Source of the DNA: Bacteroidales bacterium UBA5621
GTDB lineage: Bacteria; Bacteroidota; Bacteroidia; Bacteroidales; VadinHA17
Assembly (NCBI GenBank): GCA_002424525.1
Contig: DIKJ01000170.1
Span: forward strand, 1-15,275
Reading direction: 5' to 3'
DNA: 15,275 bases
Below, piece after piece: positions 6,762 through 14,800 of this stretch. The position numbers were made by a program, and so were the translations under genes. The notes beneath the pieces were generated by a model, which was given only the letters and a program-made list of their open reading frames with translations, was not told the origin of the DNA and did no database searches. How positions within the stretch are numbered: position 1 is the first letter of the stretch; the number at the start of each line of letters is the position of its first letter.

Positions 6762-7840
6762 TGACCTTGAGAAATATGAAGAACGAAGGAAGGAAAAGAA
6801 TCTGGGCTGAGTACCAGAAGGAAATAGCAGATGATCACTTTTTCTATGTCAGATCATGTATCAGACAAAGCTTCTTCCCCGGATCGGAACAGTTTTTTCT
6901 CAATTTCATGAGGAATGTGCTTGGCAAGGATATTTATGAGAATCCTTCGCACACAACATGTACCGGCATCGGATATCATGGAGATATTGTGCCGCTCGCG
7001 ACCATAATGACAGTTGTAGCGCGGCATTTTGCCCTTATGACAGAGGCCGGATATAAAAACATCGCAATATCATGTGTGACCTCGTTTGGAATCTATACTG
7101 AGATTATTGAAACATGGAAGCATTTTCCCGGGGAGCTTGAGAAAACACGTGAATATCTCTACAAGGCAACCGGAAGGGAATTTAATATTCCTGAGAATAT
7201 GGCACATACAAGCGATATCATCTATAAGTTCAGGAATGAGATAGCAGAAAAGGCTAAAAATCCGCTGGTTAACAGGCAGACCGGAGAGCCGCTCAGGGTT
7301 ATTGAGCATATAGGATGCCATTATTCAAAAATGTTCCCGAAATATGGGGTCGGCGGTGCGGAATTTCCCCATGTCCTTAGCGGCATGGCAGAAGCATGGG
7401 GAGGTGAAGTGATAGACTATCCTGAAAGAAGGCATTGTTGCGGCTTTGGTTTCAGGCAATACCTCGTTCAGGCAAACAGGGGATACTCAATTTCAAACAC
7501 TGTTAAAAAGTTTGACTCGATGAAGCCTTTTAAACCAGATCTGGTGCTGACCAACTGTCCCGGGTGCAATATGTTCATGGATAAATGGCAATATACGATC
7601 CGGGAGATGGAAGGGACAACATATGGTGAAAATGGCGAATCGATCCCTGTCCTGACCTATGAAGAGCTTGCAGGTCTTGTTATGGGGTATAATCCCTGGG
7701 ATCTTGGACTTCAGTATCATATGGTGCAATCCGAACCTCTTCTCAGAAAGATGGGTATTGAATTTGACGGGCAGGACAAGTTTAAAACAAAAGATGGAAG
7801 GCAGATGCCTCTCCCCAAAAATCTTATCAATGTCGTATGA
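6761..7840 (+). CDS. HdrB-like (CCG domain) heterodisulfide reductase subunit B-related protein
   Basis: The 359-residue protein ends with an intact CCG-type motif: C186 (EHIGCHY), C226-C227-G (RHCCGFG) and C266-x2-C269 (TNCPGCN). In HdrB such motifs ligate the unusual noncubane 4Fe-4S centres that reduce disulfides. The N-terminal half is laid out like a second CCG motif but is degenerate: FFPGS (39-42) has Ser for Cys, CTG (67-69) replaces CCG, and CVTS (105-108) has lost its second Cys. So only one noncubane cluster is expected, whereas methanogen HdrB has two. The start at 6761 overlaps the HdrC-like stop; ATG 6776 is an alternative. The stop overlaps the HdrA-like ATG in an ATGA junction. 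It probably forms the substrate-reducing site of the cytoplasmic part of the complex; the substrate is unknown. Confidence 0.85.
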   Translation: MTLRNMKNEGRKRIWAEYQKEIADDHFFYVRSCIRQSFFPGSEQFFLNFMRNVLGKDIYENPSHTTCTGIGYHGDIVPLATIMTVVARHFALMTEAGYKNIAISCVTSFGIYTEIIETWKHFPGELEKTREYLYKATGREFNIPENMAHTSDIIYKFRNEIAEKAKNPLVNRQTGEPLRVIEHIGCHYSKMFPKYGVGGAEFPHVLSGMAEAWGGEVIDYPERRHCCGFGFRQYLVQANRGYSISNTVKKFDSMKPFKPDLVLTNCPGCNMFMDKWQYTIREMEGTTYGENGESIPVLTYEELAGLVMGYNPWDLGLQYHMVQSEPLLRKMGIEFDGQDKFKTKDGRQMPLPKNLINVV

Positions 7841-8868
7841 TAACAGGTAATGTGGTTGTTGTAGGAGGGGGGGTGGCCGGAATGGAAGTTGCAGGTCAGC
7901 TGGCCCGGTCAGGCTGTATGGTTTCACTGATTGAGAAAGAGTCATCTGCCGGAGGACATATTAAAGAGTGGCACCACCTGTTTCCAGACAGACGCAACAG
8001 CATGGAAGTGACAGATTATCTCGCCAGGCAGATCAACCATGATAATATTACACTATTGACCGGTACAACAATTGCCAGGATGGGATACGGTAAAAAAGTA
8101 TTTACCGTGGATACCGAAAATGGCAAAAGTATAAGTGCCGATGCTGTCGTTGTCGCAACCGGATTTGACCTCTTCCGCAGTGAGAGAAAGGAAGAATACG
8201 GATATGGCATTTATGATAATGTTATCACTTCAGCTGACCTTGAGGTAATGTTCCGCAACGGGGAAATAAAACTTACTGACGGCAGGAGGCCTGAAAAGAT
8301 AGGTATAGTGCACTGTGTAGGGTCACGCGACGAGAAAGTCGGGAACATCTATTGCTCGAAACTTTGTTGCATAACTGCGGTCAAGCAGGCTATGGAGCTG
8401 AAGGAGCATCTCAGTGATGCAAGGGTGTACTGTTTCTATATGGATATGAGAATGGGAGGAGCCCTGTACGAGGAGACATACCGGGAATCGCAGGAAAAAT
8501 ATGGTATAAACTTTATAAGAGGGAAAGTGTCGGAGGTGGGAGAGACGATCGATCATAAGCTAATAATTAAGGTAGAGGATACTCTTGTCGGACGGCCTCT
8601 CAGGATGGAGCTTGATATGATCGTGCTTATGGCAGGAATGGAAATGTCGAAAGGAGGGGAGCAAATGGCACAGATATTTGGCCTGAAAACAGGGGAAAAC
8701 AGATTTTTTGCCGCGGCAGATCACCATTACGGGAGCAACGAAAGCAATGTTGAGGCACTCTTTTTTGCCGGAAGCTGTACCGCCCCGATGAATATCACCG
8801 AAACAATTTCACATGCAAGAGCTGCAGCTGCAGAAGTAATTTGTTACCTGAGAAAAGCAGAAAGATAA
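7837..8868 (+). CDS. HdrA-like FAD/FeS flavoprotein, short form
   Basis: The 343-residue protein starts with a dinucleotide-binding motif VVVGGGVAGMEVA (7-19) and EK at the end of the second strand (IEKESSAGG). VVVATGFD (104-111) is the second FAD-family motif. The HdrA-specific cluster motif is present: C160 (CVGSRD), C173 and C177-C178 (YCSKLCC). AGSCTAPMNITETISHARAAA-type residues close the FAD domain. The length matches only the flavin core. The N-terminal ferredoxin-like and C-terminal ferredoxin domains of full-length methanogen HdrA are absent, making it closer in size to QmoA. HdrA-type flavins can split electron pairs (bifurcation); whether this short form does cannot be seen. It overlaps the HdrB-like gene by 4 bases. 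A 56-base gap follows before the next gene. Confidence 0.87.
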   Translation: MITGNVVVVGGGVAGMEVAGQLARSGCMVSLIEKESSAGGHIKEWHHLFPDRRNSMEVTDYLARQINHDNITLLTGTTIARMGYGKKVFTVDTENGKSISADAVVVATGFDLFRSERKEEYGYGIYDNVITSADLEVMFRNGEIKLTDGRRPEKIGIVHCVGSRDEKVGNIYCSKLCCITAVKQAMELKEHLSDARVYCFYMDMRMGGALYEETYRESQEKYGINFIRGKVSEVGETIDHKLIIKVEDTLVGRPLRMELDMIVLMAGMEMSKGGEQMAQIFGLKTGENRFFAAADHHYGSNESNVEALFFAGSCTAPMNITETISHARAAAAEVICYLRKAER

Positions 8869-8874
8869 ATTCAG

Positions 8875-8908
8875 AGGTGCACTAAGTGCTCTTAAAGGGC
8901 CCGCACCT
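8875..8908 (+). repeat. Small inverted repeat between HdrA-like and HdrC-like genes
   Basis: AGGTGC at 8875-8880 is complementary to GCACCT at 8903-8908, and an alternative small palindrome, GCACTAAGTGC, lies at 8879-8889. The two pairings compete. There is no T-run, so this is not a terminator. It could act as an RNA stability or attenuation element in the only sizeable gap of the Hdr-like operon, or be chance. Confidence 0.25.
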
Positions 8909-8924
8909 GACATGCAAAGGTTAA

Positions 8925-9269
8925 ATGGAAAAGTTCGGATTTAAAATATCGAAAACAAGGGTAATAGATTTTGATCAAAACGACAAAAGCGTCGCGGAGT
9001 TTATATACACTAACGAGCCAAGTTTCAGATTGTGCATCGAATGCGGGGGTTGCTCCGCAACATGCACCGCTGGTAATTTTATCCCATTCAGTCTGAGAGA
9101 GTTGCAAATCCTGCTGAAGAGGGGCGAAACTGAAAAAGTAAAAGATAACATTGAGAAATGCATGCTTTGCGGAAAATGTTCCCTGGTATGTCCCAGAGGT
9201 GTCAATACCAGAAATATAATCGAACTGGCAAAAAGAGCATTTAAAACACCTGAGTTACATGCAGTTTGA
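8925..9269 (+). CDS. Second HdrC-like 4Fe-4S protein (short)
   Basis: The 114-residue protein is essentially two 4Fe-4S clusters: C37/C40/C43/C47 (CIECGGCSATC) and C79/C82/C85/C89 (CMLCGKCSLVCPRG). This is the minimal HdrC or QmoC-N-terminal type ferredoxin module. It is about half the length of the first HdrC-like protein in the cluster and clearly divergent from it, so it is not a recent duplicate. Its stop overlaps the start of the membrane fusion protein by 11 bases. In Hdr and Qmo complexes such a subunit bridges the soluble flavoprotein and the membrane cytochrome; the gene order suggests the same here. A cytoplasmic location is inferred. Confidence 0.85.
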   Translation: MEKFGFKISKTRVIDFDQNDKSVAEFIYTNEPSFRLCIECGGCSATCTAGNFIPFSLRELQILLKRGETEKVKDNIEKCMLCGKCSLVCPRGVNTRNIIELAKRAFKTPELHAV

Positions 9270-11163
9270 TCCGTTTGTCATACCGTTCAACATCGGCCTC
9301 TACTTCATCCTGATATATGCCGTGGTCAGAAGCATTATCTGGTTCAGGGACCTCTCCAGGCCGGACAAGCTCAGACTTCAGAGGGGATTCTTCGGGAAAG
9401 CCTTCGGGCAGAGCCTCAAGGAGATATTTCTCGAGAGCCTTATTCACAGGAAAATCCTCAGGACCAACCCCCGGCTCGGATATATGCACATGAGCCTGGC
9501 TTTCGGATGGTTCCTGCTGATTTTGTTCGGCACCATCGAGGCTGATATCTTTGGAGAGAAACATCTCAATCCGCCATATAAGGCTATCTTCTTCAAATTC
9601 TTTAACCCGGGGCACGGAATTGGTGGATTTGAAGCCGGTTATGCTTTCCTGATGGATCTGATCCTCCTTTTCATACTCTCAGGCCTCTTTCTGGCTGTAA
9701 TCAAGAGATTCACCCCGAAAGTGGTCGGAATGAAGAAATCAACAAAACTGAAGAGCCTCGACAGGGTTGCCCTTACTTCTTTATGGCTCATCTTTCCTTC
9801 AAGGCTGATTGCTGAAAGCCTGACAAGCGGGGAATACGGTTCAGGAAGCTTCCTTACCGGGACTCTCGGGAGCTGGCTGGCCTCATTCCTTCCTGCAGGT
9901 GAGCTTGCTTACCCATTCTGGTGGCTTTATTCCCTTTCTCTCGGAACGTTTTTTATCTTGCTGCCTGTAACCAGGTACCTCCATATTCCTGCGGAGCTGT
10001 TCCTGATATTCATGAGGAACTCGGGCATCAGAACAGGTGATAAGGCTGGAAGTTATTCGGAGATTCAGGCTCATTCATGTTCTTCGTGCGGAATCTGCAT
10101 CGACCAGTGCCAGATGAACTTCTCGGCAGGGATCAATAATATGCAGCCGGCCTATCTGATCACGGCAATCCGGAACAATGAAGATACATCTGAGATAGCC
10201 TTGAATTGCCTTATGTGTGGCAGATGTGACCAGAAATGCCCGGTCGGGATCGAGATCTCTGCTGTCAGAATGATACAGAGGAGGGAGGTTTATACCGGTC
10301 CGGAATTCAGAAATGTCTGGAAAGGGTACTTCAGGCTAAGGAACGGTGATCATACTCCAAAACCAAACGGCCATCATGTTTATGATTATCTTCCGGAAAC
10401 TGCCGGCTCAGAAAAGACAGATATCCTTTATTTTGCAGGGTGCATGACCCACCTCACACCAGCGATCAGCAGATCGATGGTGAAAATACTTGACGCGTCG
10501 GGTCTGAAATGGTCATTTCTTGATAAGGATGGGGGTGCATGCTGCGGAAGACCTCTTATGCTTGCCGGTAATGACAAGGAGGCCCGGGAGCTGATCAATC
10601 ATACCTCTGAGATGATCTGGAAATCCGGTGCTCACACATTGGTAACTTCTTGCCCTATATGCTATAAGGTCTTCAGAGAGAGTTATTACCTTGATATTGA
10701 AGTGCTTCATCATACACAGTTCATTAAAAACCTTATTGATGAAGACCTTGTGCGAATGAATTTCCTCCACAAAAGGGTTGCCTATCATACGCCCTGCGAG
10801 CTGGGAAGAGGGACACTGGTGTACAGTGAGCCCAAGGATGTTATCAGACATGTCGCCATACTTGAAGAAACAGGATATGAAGATGAAAACTCGTTATGCT
10901 GCGGTGGCAGTCTGGGGAACATTAAAATAAGCTCCCGCGACAGACAGAAAATTGCTGTTGATGCAGCGGCAAGACTGACATCCCGAAATCCCGAAATCCT
11001 TATTACTTCCTGTCCCCTCTGCAAGAAAACATTTTCAGCTGCAACATCGACCAAAGTAGCCGATATCTCAGAAATTGTTGCGGAAGCTGTCATTATACCA
11101 AAGACTGAAAAACCGCCCCTTAAGCACTCTCTTCCCGTAGCGGAGGCTGTTAATATTTTTTAG
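9259..11163 (+). CDS. Membrane fusion: cytochrome b-like (HdrE/NarI) + 4Fe-4S dicluster + two CCG domains (HdrD-like)
   Basis: The 634-residue protein has about five TM segments in its first 250 residues (about 8-28, 78-92, 126-148, 168-187, 222-242), in the style of NarI/HdrE/DsrM cytochrome b subunits. H77 (GYMHMS) and H242 (RYLHIP) are candidate axial haem ligands; H63 and H119 are other candidates. A dicluster ferredoxin follows: C274/C277/C280/C284 and C317/C320/C323/C327. Two complete CCG motifs come next: C395, C428-C429-G, C465-x2-C468; then C513, C547-C548-G, C585-x2-C588. This matches HdrD or DsrK fused behind the cytochrome. Known relatives move electrons between a quinone and a thiol/disulfide site on the cytoplasmic side. 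It is the last gene of the Hdr-like operon and ends in a non-conserved tail of about 45 residues. The physiological substrate is unknown. Confidence 0.88.
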   Translation: MQFDPFVIPFNIGLYFILIYAVVRSIIWFRDLSRPDKLRLQRGFFGKAFGQSLKEIFLESLIHRKILRTNPRLGYMHMSLAFGWFLLILFGTIEADIFGEKHLNPPYKAIFFKFFNPGHGIGGFEAGYAFLMDLILLFILSGLFLAVIKRFTPKVVGMKKSTKLKSLDRVALTSLWLIFPSRLIAESLTSGEYGSGSFLTGTLGSWLASFLPAGELAYPFWWLYSLSLGTFFILLPVTRYLHIPAELFLIFMRNSGIRTGDKAGSYSEIQAHSCSSCGICIDQCQMNFSAGINNMQPAYLITAIRNNEDTSEIALNCLMCGRCDQKCPVGIEISAVRMIQRREVYTGPEFRNVWKGYFRLRNGDHTPKPNGHHVYDYLPETAGSEKTDILYFAGCMTHLTPAISRSMVKILDASGLKWSFLDKDGGACCGRPLMLAGNDKEARELINHTSEMIWKSGAHTLVTSCPICYKVFRESYYLDIEVLHHTQFIKNLIDEDLVRMNFLHKRVAYHTPCELGRGTLVYSEPKDVIRHVAILEETGYEDENSLCCGGSLGNIKISSRDRQKIAVDAAARLTSRNPEILITSCPLCKKTFSAATSTKVADISEIVAEAVIIPKTEKPPLKHSLPVAEAVNIF

Positions 11164-11185
11164 TCAAAATCCGTCCGCTTTTTTT
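11139..11185 (+). terminator. Possible intrinsic terminator of the Hdr-like operon
   Basis: AGCGGA (11139-11144, inside the end of the upstream CDS) pairs with TCCGCT (11174-11179), directly followed by a seven-T run (11179-11185). The stem is only 6 bp and the loop about 29 bases, so it is a weak candidate. Confidence 0.3.
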
Positions 11186-11214
11186 GTGAATTTATAAACA
11201 ATTGCATACTCTTG
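11183..11214 (+). promoter_or_regulatory. Candidate Bacteroidota promoter for the 11264 lipoprotein gene
   Basis: TTTG at 11183-11186 and TACTCTTG at 11207-11214 are separated by 20 bases, matching the Bacteroidota -33 TTTG / -7 TAnnTTTG pattern with one mismatch (C for T). Transcription would start near 11221, giving a 5' leader of about 43 bases before ATG 11264. The -33 element overlaps the T-run of the possible upstream terminator. The 100-base intergenic region 11164-11263 is AT-rich and otherwise featureless. Confidence 0.55.
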
Positions 11215-11263
11215 TTGTTATTCATACGTTGTTATTATTATAGAATTACTAACGATATCAATT

Positions 11264-11806
11264 ATGAGGAAAGTATTGTTTTTTCTGGCCGGGATAATGA
11301 TTATGTTAACATATTCATGCGGAAACCAAGGGTGGAAGAAGAACCAGAAAATATCTGAGAACAGTATCATTCAGGCAGATGACGGGACTATTTCACTCAC
11401 TCTTGAAAATGCTGCGTTTTACAGCAATACAAAAAACCCATCCGGCAATACGGCTGAATGGAGTGTGGTTATATCGCAACCAGGACGATACGGTGTCTGG
11501 CTGGCGAGCGCCACTAAAGATACTGTTGATCTGAGCTATACAAACAGCGTGAAGATAACCATGCTCGATAATCACCTCGAAGTAATTCCGGAAGCTGATA
11601 AGATCATCCAGAACTCCGGAGATGTCACATATCCATTTTACCGGGCTGATTCATATATGGGGTCATTCTTCATCTCTGAACCAGGGGTGTACAACATTCA
11701 GGTGATAAGCGAAAAGGTTATACAGAGGGAAGCCAAGAATGAACCAAGGTATCAGGCTGACAACACCAGGTTGATGTCAGTTATTCTGAAACCTAACACG
11801 CGCTGA
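11264..11806 (+). CDS. Small lipoprotein with predicted beta-sandwich domain
   Basis: The 180-residue product has a clear lipoprotein signal peptide: MRK, a hydrophobic core and LTYSC with Cys at residue 19. No acidic surface-export signal follows the Cys, so retention on the periplasmic face is possible. The mature part is beta-rich, with two P-G-x-Y strand motifs (QPGRYGVWL and EPGVYNIQV) and ENAAFYSNT-like turns. This pattern resembles the carbohydrate-binding-like sandwiches attached to bacterial glycosidases, but no aromatic binding site is identifiable, so sugar binding is only a guess. It is monocistronic, preceded by a candidate promoter. Its 3' end overlaps the end of purL on the other strand by 14 bases. 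Confidence 0.75.
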   Translation: MRKVLFFLAGIMIMLTYSCGNQGWKKNQKISENSIIQADDGTISLTLENAAFYSNTKNPSGNTAEWSVVISQPGRYGVWLASATKDTVDLSYTNSVKITMLDNHLEVIPEADKIIQNSGDVTYPFYRADSYMGSFFISEPGVYNIQVISEKVIQREAKNEPRYQADNTRLMSVILKPNTR

Positions 11807-14800
11807 TCTTTTCTTTCACCCATCCGGCTGCGTTAATAAAAGCCTTAATCCAGGGTGTAACATCATCCTTAGCCCTGTTTTCGGGATAATATCCGCATTG
11901 CCAGGGGAAGATTGAACGTTCGAGATGAGGCATCATGGCAAGGTGCCTCCCGTCGTCCGAACACAAAGCGGCCGTGTCAAAATCGGAACCATTGGGATTG
12001 GCCGGGTAAGTATGCCGGCTGTATTTCATCGGAATTTTATACTTATCCTGGGTGTAGGGGAGGCTGAACCTGCCCTCACCGTGAGCGATCCATATTCCCA
12101 GTTCCATGCCGGCCATGTTGCCCAGCATTACGGAATTGTTCTCAGGGATCTCTACACCAATGAAGCCGGATTCAAATTTGTGTGAAGAATTATGAAGTAA
12201 AGAGGGCTTTTCATGATGATCAGGATAAAGAAGGTCCAGTTCAGCCATCAGCTGACACCCGTTGCAGACACCCAGCGATAGAGTGTCGGGCCTGTTGTAA
12301 AAGGATTCGAGCGCTCTTCTCGCCTTTTCATTATACATGAAGGCACCTGCCCATCCTTTTGCTGAACCAAGGACATCCGAATTGGAAAATCCTCCCACAA
12401 ACACAATAAAGTTGACCAATTCAAGAGTCTCCCGTCCGTTTATCAGGTCAGTCATATGAACATCCTTCACATCAAAGCCGGCAAGCCATAGGGAATATGC
12501 CATCTCCCTGTCGCCGTTCACCCCTTTCTCCCTGATAATGGCAGCCCTCAGCCCTGATTCATTTCTTCTCCCGGGTGTCAGGCCAAGAGAGCTGAAGATC
12601 CCGGTAAAGCCTCTGTGATCTGTTAAAAGTTCGTGTCTGGCGTAATTCCCATACCTCTCAGAGGCGAGTGATGCTCCGCTTTGCCTCCTGTCTAAAAGCC
12701 AGGAAGTGCGGAACCACTTGTCCCTTAACCGGTCGATATCAAATATCTGTTCTGCTCCATTGTTCGATATCTTAACGGTTCTCTCTGCCTGAGGCCGTCC
12801 TATTTTATAGTATGAAATACTCTTCTGACGAAGAGCCTCTTCCACTCCCGTTCCTTCCCTTGCCTGTATAATAATACCCGGATTCTGGGAAAAAAGCAGT
12901 TTTACCGTATCCGTTTCACCGATTGCTGAGAGATCAGCTGTAACACCTCCCGAAACGTTTGAAAAACACATCTCCAGAAGTGTAACAATCATCCCTCCGG
13001 CAGAGATGTCGTGTCCGGAAATGATCTTTTCTTCAGCTATCAGGTCCTGTATTGTATCGAACACTGTCCGGAAATACGCCGGATCACTTACTGTCGGAAC
13101 CTTGTTGCCAAGAGAGTTGAGCACCTGGGCCAGACTGCTCCCCCCGGTATTGTAAGCATCACGGCTCATATCAATATAAAAAAGAGGCGCAGAAGGATCG
13201 TTCAGCAATACTGGGCCCGTTATTTTCCTTATATCTTCAACCTCCGCTCCGGCTGTGATGATTACCGTTCCGGGTGATAACACCACCTGGTCGCTGTATT
13301 TCTTTGTCATGGACAGGGAATCCTTGCCTGTCGGTATGTTTATTCCAAGGCTGATGGCAAAGTCGCTCGCCGCACAGGTGGCAGCAAATAATCTTGCATC
13401 TTCACCTGGATTTCTGCAAGGCCAGTTCCAGTTTGCCGACAGGGAGACTCCGCTAAGCCTGTGTGTCAGAGGTGCCCAGATAATATTGGTGAGGGCTTCC
13501 GCAATGGAAAGGACCGAACCTGCTCCGGGATCGATAAGTCCGGCAGCAGGAGCATGCCCGACGGAAGTCGCCATACCGTGTTTGCCCCTGTAATCGAGTG
13601 CTATGGCGCCAAGATCGCTGAGAGGCATTTGAAGCGGCCCTGCGCATTGCTGCCTGGCAACCCTGCCGGTTACCGATCTGTCAACCTTGTTGGTGAGCCA
13701 GTCCTTGCAGGCAACTTCTTCAAGCTGAAGGACCTGTTCCAGATAGGAATGAATCTGGTCCTGGGAATATTCGGTCGCCTTATATGCTGTTTCAGGCGAT
13801 AGATCAGTCATAGTAGTCTTAGGAGGCTCGCCGAAAAGTGAAGCAAGACTGAGATCAATTGGTTTTTCTCCCGTTTCAGGATCCTCAAGTGTGAATTGCT
13901 GATCGCCCGTGACCTCACCAATAATGTATATGGGGGCTCTTTCCCGTTCGGCGATCCTTGTAAGGAGATCAAGATCTTTTTGCTTCAATAACAGACCCAT
14001 ACGCTCCTGCGACTCATTCCCGATTATTTCCCTGGCTGAGAGTGTGGGGTCACCGACGGGTAACTTGCTTATATCAATTTTGCCTCCGGTCGGGGCAACC
14101 AGTTCGGAAAGGCAATTGAGGTGACCGCCTGCGCCATGATCGTGGATGGAGATAACAGGATTTTCATCCATCTCAACCAATGCCCTCAGAGCATTGAATA
14201 CCCTTTTCTGCATCTCGGGATTAGCCCTCTGCACGGCATTAAGCTCAATGGAACTGTGGTATTTCCCCGTGTCGACCGATGAGACTGAACTCCCTCCCAT
14301 ACCGATACGGTAATTATCACCACCCATCAGCACGATAAGATCTCCTTTTTCAGGTATTTTCTTCTGACTCTCCCTAATTTTCCCGATGCCAATTCCGCCG
14401 GCAAGCATAATTACCTTATCGTAACCGTAATCTATGTCGTTCTCGCTGTGTTCGAAGGTAAGCACGGATCCGCAGATCAGGGGCTGGCCAAATTTGTTAC
14501 CGAAGTCACTCGCACCATTTGAAGCCTTAATAAGGATATCTTCAGGGGTCTGGTACAGCCATGGCCTCGCTTTTGTTGCCTTTTCCCACTGACGTCCTCC
14601 GTCAGGCCTTGGGTAGGATGTCATATAAACGGCCGTGCCGGCAATCGGTAAGGCTCCAAGGCCTCCGGCAATCCTGTCCCTTATTTCTCCTCCGGTTCCG
14701 GTGGATGCCCCGTTAAACGGCTCAACAGTAGTCGGGAAATTATGGGTTTCAGCTTTTAAGGAAAGAACTGATTCAAATTCCTTTACAGTAAACAGATCAG

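Noticed and set aside
9241..9615. 124-residue acidic - strand ORF antisense to the cytochrome b region
   Set aside because: The opposite strand encodes TM segments and a candidate haem ligand; the acidic antisense protein is explained by codon complementarity.
13461..13802. + strand ORFs within purL (also 13011-13277 and 13255-13593)
   Set aside because: purL is continuous and motif-complete over the region; these frames have no independent support.
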